From: Sabellastarte sp. h YS-2021
Lineage: Eukaryota; Annelida; Polychaeta; Sabellida; Sabellidae
DNA length: 64,000 nt
Assembly: GCA_964017235.1 (NCBI GenBank)
Contig: OZ024933.1
Coordinates: 58,696,255 to 58,760,254 of the forward strand
Reading direction: 5' to 3'
The position numbers were made by a program, and so were the translations under genes. Below are positions 1 to 11,800 of this stretch, piece by piece; position 1 is the first letter of the stretch; each line of letters starts with the position of its first letter. The notes beneath the pieces are model-generated. The model saw nothing but the letters and a program-made list of their open reading frames with translations. It made no database searches and was not told the origin of the DNA.

Positions 1-658
1 TTGAATTTAAAGGATTTTTCTCAGATATGTTGTTTAGCTACTTTTTTATGTACTGTGTAATGGCAAATTTTGAGACCTGTAAGTCCATAACTAACTGAGT
101 AATAGCTACTTTGATGGTTCTCCATTGAGTTAATCACTTATAACAGCAAAACTATTAAATTTACAGGATTTTTGTCAAATATGTTGTTCATGTACTTTTT
201 AATGTTCTGTGTCATGGCAAAGTTTCAGAGCTGTAGGTCCATAGCTAACTGAGTAATAGCTACTTTCATGGTTTTCCATTGAGTAAATTGTTTATCACAG
301 CAAAACTGTTATCTCGAAAACAGTAAGAGATAGAGCGATTTTGAATGAATTTTTGACCCACAGGGTAGTACATGAGTATACAATGCAAAAGGGAAAAAAT
401 TCAATTTTCGCCACTTTTGGCGGCTATCTTGGATTTTTAGCAGAAAATAAACATTGAAAATATCTTCGAAATGGTAACAGACAGAGCCATTTCGAGTGAA
501 TTTTTGACCCACGGGGTAGTACAACAGTATTCTGTGCCTAGGGGAAAAATGTCATCTTGGATTTTAGCGGAAAATGAAAAATTGTGAATATCTCGGAAAA
601 GGTATTTCCTCCCCTTTAATGCTCGGCGGGAGATACCGCGGCAGTGGTCTTGTTGCCA
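1..658. repeat. Diverged tandem-unit repeat ending in the GGCGGGAGATA end
   Basis: Two pairs of diverged tandem copies are visible. The first copy, starting near base 11, recurs at base 165 (period about 154). A second module, starting near base 333 (a stretch containing TTTTTGACCCAC and GGGTAGTAC), recurs at base 484 (period about 151). The block ends at 627-658 with GGCGGGAGATA followed by a CGCGGCAGTGGTCTTGTT-type end, which is the same left end, on the minus strand, as the repeats at 42136, 43504 and 59612. It is therefore probably a truncated minus-strand copy of that family. No coding potential is seen. Confidence 0.55.
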
Positions 659-954
659 TTGCTATGAATAATTGTGTGTACCATATAAAGAAATTAGTTT
701 GAAAAACTTAATAGATGAGTTTCAAAATCACATTGGTCTGTATGGACATTCTTAAAGTCCTTTTGTCTAAGGTATTACATGAGGACTGAATGACTTTTTT
801 ACCAGAATTTGTGGTTGACAAACTATCTGATAAAGACTGTCTGATAAATTTGCATTTCATCAGACAGTAGGTTTTCCTACTAATCAAATGGATTCATAAT
901 GATTCCATTTATGTCAGATTTGGCAGAATGACAAATACAAAGACTTGAAGCAAG
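656..954. other. Unassigned AT-rich stretch
   Basis: No gene is recognised. Near 928-958 there is a short stretch (AAATACAAAGACTTGAAGC) that recurs, slightly changed, at 24400-24425 on the minus strand and near 30160, so the 3' part belongs to a dispersed repeat. Confidence 0.4.
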
Positions 955-1275
955 TCTACGGTCTGTACAAAACCTAAGATAACTAAAATAAGTGATACTG
1001 TGCAAAAATATCATTTCACAAATTCATAAATACATTGAGTTTAGACTTCCATAAAAATCAGTCATAAAAACTAAATTATATTAAAAGACTAAAATATCGG
1101 GTACAAAATCCCTTCAGTCTATAAAGACCTAAGCTGAATTAAACCAAAAAATAATGTAAATGAATATCATTTCAAAAATTTCCTAAAATATATTCCTTGA
1201 ATTTATGAATAAATTCACATTAGACATTTCACGAATTCCCTGAAAATTCCCTCGTCTGTTTAGTCATTTTGCGAA
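955..1275. repeat. Direct duplicate copy A (partner 1819-1833 plus 3194-3452)
   Basis: The sequence from ACAAAACCTAAGATAACTAA through the AAATTCACA near 1218 is repeated with about 90 percent identity by eye in 1819-1833 joined to 3194-3452. The second copy is interrupted by the Harbinger element at 1834-3193. The uninterrupted copy shows what the target looked like before insertion, and confirms the TAA duplication. Confidence 0.7.
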
Positions 1276-1467
1276 TTCCCACCCAAAATGTTCACAGAAC
1301 TTGCCCATTACAAAAATTATATGTTATAACAAATATCAACCAACAATACCTAAGGATGAACTCTATGAACTATTTTTCACATCACCAATAAATATGAAGT
1401 GATGTTGAATCACTATACCAGGTACTGTTTGGGGCTAAAAATAACTGGATTGATAATCAATAGATAA

Positions 1468-1729
1468 AAGGGGTATTCCACTGGGGCCGTCTTGTTGGTT
1501 ACTAAGGATTTTTCAAGGGTTGGGAGCAATGTTTACAGAGTTGGTAAAGGTTAGTTTTCGTTTCCCAGCTTGACTCACTGACCCTGCATGACTCTTGATC
1601 ATGGCTGTGGCTCCGACCACCTGGATGCCTGCTTGTCTCATCACTTCCAGTCTTCTCCTTAGCACTTCCAGTCTTGTCCTTATCACTTACACTCTTGTCC
1701 TATCATGAAACCATGTCTTTGTCTCTTAA
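1468..1729 (+). mobile_element. Truncated PIF/Harbinger left end (E1)
   Basis: After a TAA the sequence reads GGGGTATTCCACTGGGGCC, followed by the same interior landmarks as the complete copies (GGTTGGGAGCAATGTTTACAG). A phased array of CTTGTC-type motifs starts at 1632, 1652, 1673 and 1694. No matching right end is present, so this is a left-end fragment. It stops where another left end starts at 1730. Confidence 0.6.
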
Positions 1730-1818
1730 TAGGGGGTGTTCCACTGGGGATATCTTGTCAATTAGTAAGAGTTTTTCCAGGTTGGGAGCAATGTTTACAG
1801 AGTCGGTTAGGATCATTT
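1730..1818 (+). mobile_element. Truncated PIF/Harbinger left end (E2)
   Basis: Directly after TTAA the sequence shows TAGGGGGTGTTCCACTGGGG and the GTTGGGAGCAATGTTTACAG landmark, then passes within 90 bp into the duplicated host-like segment at 1819. It lacks the palindrome, the phased array and a right end. It is a short remnant of the same family. Confidence 0.6.
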
Positions 1819-1954
1819 CTGCACAAAACCTAATGCAGGTGTTCCACTGGAGCCGACCGATCGGTAACTAAGCATTTTTGGTCGGGACCAATGTTTACAT
1901 GGCCGTTTATGGTTGGTTGTACGTTCCCGGCCTGTCGGGAAGAGTCGGTGAAAT

Positions 1955-1970
1955 ATCAAACATGTTTCAT
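1955..1970. promoter_or_regulatory. Conserved subterminal palindrome of H1
   Basis: ATCAAACATGTTTCAT, one mismatch from a perfect 16 bp palindrome, is centred 128 bp inside the left end. The same motif sits at 12700, 44663 and 61855 at nearly the same distance from the ends of three other elements. Its role is unknown; a dimer binding site is an inference. Confidence 0.55.
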
Positions 1971-2010
1971 GTTTCCCAACCTACGCTCCGCCCCCCTCCA
2001 TGGTAACCGT

Positions 2011-2120
2011 CTTGTCCTACTCACTTCACATCTTGTCCTATGACTTCAAGTCTTGTCTGTAACCATTCCAGGCTTGTCGTTATCACTTGCAGGCCTGTCA
2101 TAACATGAAGCCGCCTTGTC
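2011..2120 (+). repeat. 21-bp-phased CTTGTC array of H1
   Basis: CTTGTC or CCTGTC occurs at 2011, 2032, 2052, 2073, 2094 and 2115, giving spacings of 21, 20, 21, 21 and 21 bp. The spacers are partly conserved (CACTTC or similar). The regular spacing equals two turns of B-DNA. Confidence 0.75.
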
Positions 2121-2420
2121 CTTTGTAACTTAAGTATTGCTCATTTGCAGTCCATTTCCACCATGATGTGAAGTAAAAATATGATAAAAAATTATGTCAA
2201 GAATGACAAAGAATCAGTGCAAGTGATCATAATTTGGAAGTTAACAGATAGAAAAGTTCCACATGTATGTTTTAAATAATTGAGAAACCTGAAAAAGTGG
2301 TTTATTTAGTGACATTACGAATAAATTCTCGTCCTATTTTACCAGAGCAATTTAAAAAAAATTAACAAACTATTTGGATCCAATCACAAGATATTTTTTC
2401 CCACTGTAAAACCCATAAAC

Positions 2421-2868
2421 AATTTTTGGGAAAAAAGAGGATCAAGTGTCGACCAATAACCAAATCTTAAACTAGGTCACTAGTAAATATTTGGATCCCA
2501 TCACATGACCAGAACTACAGCAAGTTTATTACCTTCACGAGGATAGGGTCTTTCCCAGAAGCTCGAAATTGGAGTTTTCATTCTCACATGAGAGAAGCAC
2601 ATCTCTCTCTGCTTCTTTACACAGGATTTTACATTTTTAATGAAAAATTTATATTTTAAATGACTTTTTCGTTCATAAATTGAAGCACACATATATTGGT
2701 TTTATGTATATTAAAGCAAAAACGTGGAAACTATAATTAAAATAACAAAAACATTTTTTTTAAAAATTTGGATATTTTGGTCACGTGATGGGATCCAAAT
2801 ATTCAGCCTTGACCTAGTTTAAGAATTGTTTATTGGTCGACACTTGGTCCTCTTTTTTCCCAAAAATT
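2421..2868. repeat. Nested long inverted repeat inside H1
   Basis: The arm at 2421-2510 (beginning AATTTTTGGGAAAAAAGAGG) is the near-complement of 2779-2868; both include GGATCCAAATAT and GACCTAGTTTAAG-type blocks. The arms are about 90 bp with few mismatches and the spacer is 268 bp. It looks like a foldback element or MITE nested inside the Harbinger copy. No clear target duplication is seen. Confidence 0.7.
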
Positions 2869-3193
2869 CATCAAAAACTGTACTTGCAATACCGACTGCA
2901 CGTCTGGTCGGGGTGATTCTGTCTATTTCTCCAGTTCTGTCTGTTTGTCAGTACGGCTTGTCGGGACCTGCTACGGCTTGTCTGTTAGGGGTTTAGGGCT
3001 TGTCGTAGTACTTCTACGACTGGCCGTGCAATAAACGTCCCCGACCCTACTTCTTGTCGGGGTAGTCATCCTGTTGGGGAGGTGTAACCGACCCAGTATT
3101 TTCCCACCCTTTTTTGTGAATTTTTGTCCCCGACCCGCCGACTTTTGTAGCTGACCCTAGAGTCATAGGGTCGGCTCCAGTGGAACACCTGCA

Positions 3194-3452
3194 TAAGATA
3201 ACTAAAATAAGTGATACTGTGCCAAAATATCATTTCACAAATTCAAAAATTCATTGAGTTTAGACTTCCATAAAATCAGTCATAGTTATTACATAAGCCA
3301 TAAACAAAATTATATTAAAAGACTAAAATATCAGGTACAAAATCCCTTCAGTCTATAAAAACTTAAGCTGAATTAAACGAAAAATAATGTAAATGAATAT
3401 CATTTCAAAAATTTCTTAAAATATATTCCTTGAATTTATAAATAAATTCACA
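3194..3452. repeat. Direct duplicate copy B (right part)
   Basis: This continues the duplicate begun at 1819 and matches 969-1218. It starts with the TAA target duplication of H1 and diverges from copy A after AAATTCACA near 3452. Confidence 0.7.
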
Positions 3453-3474
3453 ATTATCACTCTTGATCCTGACC

Positions 3475-3600
3475 TTGGCTCGACCCACCTGGAAACTGTC
3501 TTGTCTTGCCTCTCTACATCCTGTCATAGTCACTTCCTGACCTGTCATGTACTGTTACCGTCTTGTCGAGAAACACTTGCCAGTCTGTCGTATCCCTGAC
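3475..3600 (+). repeat. Decayed Harbinger subterminal array (E3)
   Basis: CTTGTC, CCTGTC, CCTGTC, CTTGTC and TCTGTC occur at about 3500, 3520, 3541, 3562 and 3584, spaced 20, 21, 21 and 22 bp. This is the same phased array as in the complete elements, here without its terminal repeat. It lies upstream of the decayed MADF gene at 3900-5320, so both are probably parts of one dead autonomous copy. Confidence 0.6.
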
Positions 3601-3899
3601 ACTCCACATTAGGTCATAGAACAATAACAACTATACTTGAAAGGCACCCAGCCTGTCGTAAACAACCATGACCTGACTTGATGGCTTCCCACCAAGATTG
3701 GAAGTCTGCAAGTCTTTGGTCATACCCGGAAGGTATAGGACACGGTGGCTTCTTTTCATCAACTGATGGCTTTTCTGTTATGTGATCTGTGTCTGTAAAA
3801 GGAAATTTGGCACACAGAATGCATCATTTGGATTTTCAACACTGATGGATTATAAGTGGTAGCATTGAGAAAGAATGTGAGGAAGATAGAAGTTCCCAC

Positions 3900-5320
3900 A
3901 GACACACCTACAGAGTTTGAGTTGGGGAATACAGCTGCTGACATCTAGAGGAGGAAGGAGGATAGAGACCAGAGGCAGAGGGAGGAGGCAGAGGGAGAAA
4001 GCCAGGAGGGCATAAACTCCGCAGGAGGAAACTTGGCAGACAGAGGAGGGAGTGGCTGAAAAAAGACCAAGAACTGAGAGGAATGAACGTGAAATGGATA
4101 CTTCTACATCTACTGAGTGCCAATCCAGGCACAAGAAGGGACATATGATGAAGATTTATTTATCAGACTCAGATGAGGAGGCTATAGCAGACTTTGTCTA
4201 GGATCATGAGGAACTTTACAAAAAAAACAAAAAACAACCCAATGAGCACTTTAAGGACAAGGCCAGGAAGGATTCACTTGTGGGAAAGATTCACAAGCAG
4301 CCAAAAGCTCTCAGTGAAAATGTGTAGGACTCTGTCCACGACATTTCACGATGATCCACAAATACTGACAGTGTGGAGACCAACATCCGCTCTGATACAA
4401 AACATCAGCCATCCATTTGCAGCGCTGTTAGTACAAGTGTAGTGTCCCAGCCTTCATCAGTTGATCAGCAGGTCATGGATCAATTCGTCCAGATGAAGAT
4501 GATCCATCTTTCCTCGGCCCCAGGCAGGAGACCACCAGAACAGCCTTTTGTAACTACCTGCCATCTGAAGTGGAAAACTTGGAGGAGAGAGACTTTCAAA
4601 ATTTTAGAATTGAGGCAGTTAAAGTTTTAAGTGGGATACAGAGCAGAGCAGGGGAAAGGAAAAGCCACCCCCAGCAACCCACAGTGCCACTGCCACATTT
4701 GTGCCTCAGACTTATCAGCACTAGCCTCAGTCGCCATTAACCCCTGCCAGGGAATACATTTGGACTATTCCAGAAACCCAGACGCCAGCAAGCCAGGTCA
4801 TATAACCAGTTCATCAAAGCCAGGTTGTTTTCAAGGGGACAACAACAGCCCAGAGGGCAGCAGACATTGTATTTTGTGCGTCAACAATAAACAACCTGGC
4901 ACTTCAAAACAGCTACATTTCAACATCAGCCCTACCAAGAGTTTCTACCCACCTTCTGTAGCCTCTGTCACAGGGGAACAAAATTCACACAACATCTAAG
5001 GCCTCTCTAGCCTTTTAAGAAATATACAATCAGTCACGAGCTACAAGCAGATGGATGCACCTCAACCATTTACACCAAGTAACCTGCATCAACACGTCGC
5101 CTCTCCATCAACCACCCGGCAGCAAGAGACTCCTCAGCAGCCATCCCAGCTCCCCCCCAGTTGTCATTACAGCCCAAGCAGCAGCAGCAGTAGACTTACT
5201 GCACCTACTTATAAAATGTCTTTTGCAGGACCACTGCTGTAAAATGTACTTTTCAGGACAACTGCTGATTCATTTGTTCTTCTCAGGAGCACCCAAATCT
5301 TCCCAAAACAATTACTAAGC
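3900..5320 (+). pseudogene. Decayed Harbinger MADF/BESS-like accessory gene
   Basis: A purine-rich N-terminal region (about 3940-4080) is followed near 4165-4250 by a segment encoding SDSDEEAIADFV, a stop, then DHEELYKKNK and HFKDKARK. This parallels EEAIIEFVKQHEELYDK at 45625 and is the start of a MADF/Myb-like DNA-binding domain. Around 4470-4625 a DQFVQMK...NLEERDFQNF-type segment, split by frameshifts, parallels the C-terminal segments of the copies at 46330 and 63190. A glutamine-rich stretch follows at 5110-5190. The 3' part around 5290-5325 (CACCCAAATCTTCC, then AACAATTA) matches 47065 and 63775. Several stops and frameshifts break it. It is the dead second gene of a Harbinger element. 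Confidence 0.6.
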
Positions 5321-5349
5321 TGCATGTTTGAAAATACAAACAAAAAACA

Positions 5350-5639
5350 TTACACCGCCCCACACCAAACACATGACCCCCCACAACACAAGAAACAAAA
5401 TAAGTGAATGGGGGAGAACTTGGAAACTTTCAAAAACATTTTAATCTTAACCAAACCAATCAAACTTAAATGTTTAAGACTCATTTCATGCAAACTTAAA
5501 TATAATCCCTGAAAATAGGAATCATAAATGATTTTGAGCTTGAGTTTATGTAAAAACTTCCTTGAGAATACGCAACTGAGAGTTTGTTTTTAAATTCAAA
5601 TTTGATTTTCAGCTTCACTTTAAACTCAACATGCAGGGT
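5350..5639. other. Unassigned AT-rich stretch
   Basis: Nothing is recognised between the decayed MADF gene and the first LINE-like codons. Confidence 0.4.
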
Positions 5640-8102
5640 TTAAAAAGCTTTATGGCATCTGGCTAATAGTGGTAACCTCAGGAAGTATAAAGACCACTTA
5701 AATGAGCTTCTGAGTCAGTTGAAATTGCCTTGGCCAGCTTTAAAATGTAGAAATGTTATGTGTAAGGATACAGTGCATTTCAAAATGATCAATGAGTTAC
5801 ATAATGTTATTGTACGATGCTGTTTAGATGCCAGTGTTTTGTCTGTGCCAAAAAGTAAACCAAAGAGAAACAAGTCTATCCCTGGTTGGTCTGAGCATGT
5901 TAAAGCAGCCAGAAAAACTGCACTTTTTTGGCATCAATTGTAGGTGGATAATGGCTCACCTAGGCATGGTGTTGTGGCTGATATAAGACGTAGAACTCGG
6001 TATAAGTATCATTATGCTATCAGATACACATCTCAAAATAAGGAAGCTATAATTGCTAACAAAATGGCTGAACAAGTTTTAAATGGCAATTCTTCTAGTT
6101 TCTGGGCTAATGTCAGGAATGTAAAAGGTGCAAAGACAAATATTCCTGCAACTGTTGACACAAGTGTGGGTAACAAAGATATTTGTGCATTGTTTGCTGA
6201 AAATATGAAGCATTATATAATTCAGTACCATATAATGATACCGAAATGGGTGAACTTCTTATACAGGTGGATAACTCTATTAAAAATAAACTCAGGTCTG
6301 CAGGGGATATGGTTTTTGATAAAATCACTGTGAACACTATTACTAAGGGAATTTCTGCTCTCCAAAAAGACAAAACTGATATCGATACTGGACATTCAAC
6401 TAATCATCTAATTCATGGTGGTCATTTGCTGAATGTTTTGTTGAGTCTTTTGTTCAACTCAATGCTAAATCATGGTGTTGTTCCAAAGGGTATGATGGGT
6501 GGTACAATTATTCCTATTCCAAAGAACAAACTTAAATCTTTGAATGATTCAAATAATTATAGGGACATCACCCTCAGTAGTATCCTCGGAAAACTATTTG
6601 ATAATATTATTTTGCAGAATAACAAAAGTATTTTAAACACTTCTGACATTCAATTTGGTTTTAAAACTGAATGTTCAACCACATTTTGTACATTTGTGCT
6701 GGAGGAAGTTATCCAGTATTACAAAAATAATAAAACAGATGTTTATGTCATGATGCTGGATGCCAGTAAGGCATTTGATAGAGTGGAATATGTCAAATTG
6801 TTCTCACTTCTTCTGAAAAGAGGTTATGCCCAGTAATATACAGGTTATTAATTTATATGTACACCAATCAGTCATTATGGGTCAAATGGGACACTGAAAT
6901 CTCCAGAAAATTTTCAGTACAGAAGGTTGTAAAGCAAGGAGGTATCCTTTCCCCTATAATGTTTACTGTTTATATGGATGTCCTTCTTCTTAATCTGAAA
7001 AAAGCAAATTTGGGATGCTACATTGGAGATCTATTCATGGGTGCACTAGGCTATGCTGATGATGTTGTCATTATTGCTCCTACTGTATGCTCTTTGAAAT
7101 CAATGCTCCATATATGTGATGACTTTGGTAAAGAATTTCATGTCAAATTTAGTTCAAACAAATACCAGTTTTTACATTATCCTTGTACCACTAATACTAC
7201 TGTTGATAATTTAATATATGATAATCATTTGATAAGTGTCAGTCTATAGCTACACATTTGGGTCACACCATTGGTCCTGCAGCTAAAACTAAAGCTATTG
7301 AAGATGGTATTGATAAATTTATTGTTGCACTAAATGGCATCATTGCTACTTTTAAAGATGCATATTGTGATGTCAAATATAAACTCCTTAAAACATACTG
7401 CATGTCTCTTTATGGGTGTGTACTTTGGAACCTTGGCTCTAAAAGTATGTCAGATTTCTATGTTACATGGCGTAAAAGCATTAGAAAACTGTTGAGGTTA
7501 CCACTCAGAACACATAATAAATACCTGCCTCTAATCTGCGATGATCTACCCATTGATGTACAGTTGTTTAAAAGGTTTAATAAATTCTTAAATAAAGCAT
7601 TATGTAGCAGTAATGGGTGTGTTAAAACTTGTGTACATTTGGCAATAAATGGTAGTGGTTCTAGTGTATCTGAAAGTATTAATGTAGTATCTCAATCTAT
7701 GAACTGCAATAGAAACTTGTTATATGCCCCACCAAGTGTTTTCAGTAGTAATGTCGATTCTTATATCCATAGAATATATATTGCACCAGGTTATTTTTGT
7801 GTTGGCAACATTAAAGATCTACTGTATATTAGGGATAGTAAATGTTCCCAATTTAACAGTTTTTAATTGACATGTTTACTGGAACATTTTTCAACTTCGT
7901 AAAACTGAAATGACCCAATGTATATTTTTTGTAGTGATTTTTTTTCCTTCTCTTTCTACTTTTTTACTAATTTCTTATGCTAGTTCTATGTTCCTGGTTC
8001 AGAGTTTTTTTATTTGTACTTTTACTCTTTATGTATCATTCCATTGCATATGTATACCTTAGTTTATGAATTGAATAAATGAATAAAAATAAATAAATAA
8101 AC
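5640..8102 (+). mobile_element. 5'-truncated non-LTR retrotransposon (LINE)
   Basis: Coding remnants run from about 5665 to 7866 and are followed by an AT-rich 3' end with TAAA-type repeats (8075-8100). The upstream part encodes the linker between endonuclease and reverse transcriptase (PGWSEHVKAARKTALFWHQ, then GVVADIRRRTRYKYHYAIRY). The endonuclease itself is missing, consistent with 5' truncation during target-primed reverse transcription. Wording of the conserved blocks is like CR1/jockey-group LINEs; the exact clade is not resolved. Confidence 0.85.
5665..7866 (+). pseudogene. LINE reverse transcriptase remnant
   Basis: The reading frame is broken into at least four pieces. 5719-5940 and 5944-6190 hold the pre-RT linker. 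6246-6834 holds RT blocks with NNYRDITLSSILGKLFD and the catalytic-A motif MLDASKAFDRVEY. 6857-7246 holds KQGGILSPIMFTVYMD and the catalytic core GYADDVVIIAP (YADD). 7258-7866 holds the C-terminal domain with TWRKSIRKLLRLPLRTHN, a block usual at the end of such LINE polymerases. All core motifs remain readable, so decay is moderate, but stops and frameshifts preclude a full product. No host gene shares this region. Confidence 0.85.
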
Positions 8103-8731
8103 CCTAAATTATAGGGATTGTGTTTGAGTTTGATTGGGTTATTTGAGGCTTTGTATGAATACAAGCCCTGTTTTTTGTTAATGTCAAACTTCCCTTTATG
8201 GAGTTCTGTTTTTACTAAGCCAGTAGGGCACTGTCTTGTTGCTGCGCGTAATATCGCCATAACAGCAAGCATCACATTTTACCCAGTGAATTCGTCAATA
8301 TATGTCAGTGGTAGTCCATAATGCCATGCACATACAGCCACAAAATGAACAGTCATGTCCTTTTTTCTGTCTGAATTGATTTTAATTGTTAATCATATTA
8401 GTATAAGTCATATCAGAAACTCCAATCCATCAGAATTTTAAATTCTGACATAAGAAACTCTTATGGGAAGCTCTGATTTCAGACATTCCAATCCTGTTGT
8501 CTTACCAGAAAATTTTCTAAGCACCGGCTTTGCAGATTTTGACATCAGGATTTAAAACTCTGATGGATTAAAATGTCTGATTTTTGTTTGTGTACTCTTA
8601 GTGTGAAGTTTTAAAGCCAGACACTCTAGTTGGAGTTTCTGGTTTTTACCTTGGCCAGAAGTTGAAATTGTGACAGAAATACCTCTCCATTTCCCAAGTA
8701 TATCTCACCTGTCACAACAGGAACAACTTAG
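7867..8731. other. LINE 3' tail and upstream flank of the oxidase gene
   Basis: 7867-8102 is the LINE 3' untranslated end. From 8103 to 8731 no gene is seen; it contains the presumed promoter and 5' UTR of the oxidase gene. No convincing TATA box was found. A TAG at 8729-8731 lies in frame directly before the start codon. Confidence 0.5.
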
Positions 8732-8843
8732 ATGGGGGAAGAGGTGAAATACAAGCAAGAGAGCACCCGGAGCTTGCGAGCTGTTTTGGCTGTATTGGTG
8801 CTTGGGTTTTGTCTGGCAGTAGCAGCAGTGATCGTGTTAGCAG
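8732..8843 (+). CDS. Exon 1 of the oxidase: cytoplasmic tail and signal anchor
   Basis: This exon encodes 37 residues plus one base. A short Glu/Lys/Arg-rich start (MGEEVKYKQESTRSLR) precedes a run of Leu, Val and Ala. An in-frame TAG immediately upstream and a good donor (CAG|GTAAAC) support both ends. Its junction to the 39-base exon 2 at 10324 (CAG|TTACCC) and then exon 3 keeps the frame, which is the main reason to accept so distant a first exon. Confidence 0.78.
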
Positions 8844-11800
8844 GTAAACATTTCTTACATATATTTGAAATCTTGAAGAACTTAATTGACAGCAGGATAG
8901 TTTGAAAAGATTGCACAGAGACTTTTGGAAGCTATGCCATGATGTCATGCCTCACATATAAATTTACATCCATTCCTCATATTAAAAAAAAACATTTGGA
9001 GACTGATATGAAGTAGATGAGGTTCCAAAAATCAGTTTCAAAGACACTCACCATTGCACAGAACACCATTGCAATTAACCAAAAAGTCTTTAACCCCCTA
9101 TATACATTTATAATAATGACTAGCTTAAAAGTCTCATTACCTGCGACTTTTAAACTACCTCTTGACTATCGCCCACATCTAAATGCGAGGATTTGACTGG
9201 CTAGGGGTTTCACACCACAGACAGACTGTCACATCCATGCTGTTCTTAAAGTGGTGGTTCCATATTCCTGAATTTGGCCCCACTCTTGCCGATTTTGAAA
9301 TCGGAATGAAAATTTAGGCAATTGTATATCTCAAGAAGCAAACTCGGGAAGGTGCCCCCAAATCAGGTGAATATCAAACATGTTTGATATATTATTTTTT
9401 TTGGAAAATATCCCCATCTCCCAAAGTCGGCATCTACAGCCTGTCTTATCTTAATTCTATGAAGTCACATTGTAGAGGTTGCGATGAACTTCAGTCAAAT
9501 CCTATCACAAATTCGTCTAATTCAATATGTCAAATCGTACAGCTGTTAAATCTAATTGAAATTGTACTGATGCAGTTAAACTCCGAAAAAGTGGCCAATA
9601 CCTGAAAATATTGGAGAGAGAGGAACAATGTTCTTGAGTTTAAGTACAAACGCAAAAAATAAGTTTATGTAAGAATTTTCAGATGATTTTAATTTTAAAA
9701 AGTTTCTATATTGTAAACATTTTCAGTTTTAGCAATAAACTCATAAAAATGAGTTTGTGAGTGAGTTTTACCACAAGTTTAATTATATTTGTAAATGCGG
9801 GTCCAGAAGAACCAGTCCAAACCCATGTGTCATATGTTTTACTATTTCCCAATGTTAATAAATATTAATATTCTGATGGTGAGTATAATGTGGTCCCCAG
9901 GCATAGTTGTACACGACCGGATAGGCTTGAGATAGGAAAGAGAAATGAACACCTTATCAAAGAATGATTGATTACACACTGTAATTTGAGGAAGCCGTAA
10001 TATGAGATCTGTTGAGTTTGTTTTGAGATTATTGTTGAAAGTAGTCTGCCAGGGGCGTGTATGTATAAGCCAATACATCCAGGCACACCATCTTTCTGGT
10101 AGAATCATTAATGAAACATACTATAGCCCATCCTCTAACAAATATTGAATATAACAACAACTTTCTGAAAAAAACGGGCTTAACTTATCAAACATCCTTG
10201 ATTTTCCCCTGTCTGCATGCAGAATTCTGCATGAAAAGGCAAAGGAACAACCTTTACAAAATAGTTGTACCTGCAGATCTCTTAATTCAAGCCATGCATT
10301 CATGTAAATCATGTGTTTTTCAGTTACCCTTGCCAATAATCTGAAAGATGAAGAGGAAAAAGGTAATGCTATTTTGTGGAAATTTCAAATAACATATATA
10401 AAATAAAACGTATAAAGTATTCTATGCATAATATTTTCTGAATTTATGAAATAAACACCAGTAGATAAGTAAAGTACAACTTCACTTGATTAGTACCAGG
10501 TTACTGTGTTCACGACCTATAAATTACTAAGGTAAGTGTTTAAATGGTTCCATTCAATGATTACATTGTGTCTATAACCAAAAAGTGGAATCTGGGGCCA
10601 CAGTGATAACACACTCACCTCCCAGCTCTGAGATCAAAGTTTGAATCGTGGCCTGACCTCAAGCGGGAAAGCTGGTAATTGCTTGCCGTTGGTGGGCATT
10701 TTACAGTACAGAACATTGACAACTTTATGTACTGGTTTCCTCTACCCTTCTAACTTCTCGTCATTTAACACTAGATAAATAAATAAATTAACAAACAAAA
10801 GTGGAATCTTGAATCCGTAAAGAAAAAAAAAGGATCAAAGTTTAAAAGGATATCCAGTTAGTAATTAATTTACACTAAAAATCACAAATAACATGTCATG
10901 AAACATCGTCATCTTCGGGTCTAAATTAATATTATAAAGGAATATGAGTATAACAAGCAGACTAGTGTAATTAATTGTATATTCTGACTACCTAAGTAAG
11001 TAAAATAGCTGGTATGTTATATGATTTGACTGTGGATAGACACCACCACAATATTTATGCCAGATTCTGAACCATTCTGTCTCCATTAATAAGTATGTAT
11101 CCCAAAAAGCAAATCTCTTCTTATATGTTTTCTATTGTAAACAGACGCAACCACTGTACTTCCAACACCCATGCCAAATTCAGAACCAGACCCTTGCAAT
11201 GGTAACAGTATTGATGTGGCAATAGTTGGTGCAGGAGTATCCGGGGTATACTCAGCTTATATAATGTCTCAAAATCATGACTGGAACATACACATCTATG
11301 ACACAAACGATCGAGTAGGTGGCAGAACTTTCAGTATACCGATGCCAGGTATATCCGACTTCAAAGCAGACATTGGTGCCATGAGGTTCAAACAGAAGCA
11401 TAAACGCCTGTTGGCACTTGCAGAGGAGTTAGAACTGACAATCCAGCCATTTAACACACCCAATGAGAATGAGACACTGTACTATTTGAGAGGGGAAATC
11501 ATCAGTAAATCAGACTTAGCAGCAGGGAATGTTCCTTATGACATGACAGATGAAGAAAGAGCTCTAGTCTTTGATCCCTATGCTCTCCAAGTGTAAGCAT
11601 TTTAATCACCGTTTTCCACTGACAATGAATATTTATTTATATGATACCGGTAACAATGATCAAAGGAAAGTCCTGCTTCAAAATCAGGCAGTTCAAGAAA
11701 TTCAAAATTCTACTCTTTACCAGTGGTAACTGCCTTTATGTAACATTAATTATTTCACCTGAAAAGTGGCATTGTATGAGAAATAAAAAAACCAAACAAA

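Larger units (their letters stand above)
1834..3193. mobile_element. Non-autonomous PIF/Harbinger element H1 (1360 bp) with TAA duplication
   Basis: The two ends are perfect inverted repeats of 25 bp, starting TGCAGGTGTTCCACTGG at 1834 and ending with its complement at 3193. TAA flanks both sides (1831-1833 and 3194-3196), which is the TWA target duplication typical of PIF/Harbinger. It has no transposase. The interior carries an ATCAAACATGTTTCAT near-palindrome centred at 1962, phased motifs at 2011-2120, a nested 90 bp inverted repeat (2421-2868), and further CTTGTC motifs near the right end (2957, 2977, 2999). It was probably moved in trans by a relative such as the element at 44531. Confidence 0.88.

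Noticed and set aside
1600-2120. CRISPR-like regular repeats
   Set aside because: The repeated motif is only 6-10 bp, the spacers are partly conserved and it lies inside transposon ends of a eukaryote; no cas genes are present.
3759-4144. Three overlapping minus-strand open frames
   Set aside because: They are antisense to the purine-rich start of the MADF pseudogene; the low-complexity Ser/Pro/Leu composition comes from that bias.
8712-8948. Minus-strand open frames opposite oxidase exon 1
   Set aside because: No domain is seen, and the plus strand gives a start codon, signal anchor and a donor that fits the following exons.
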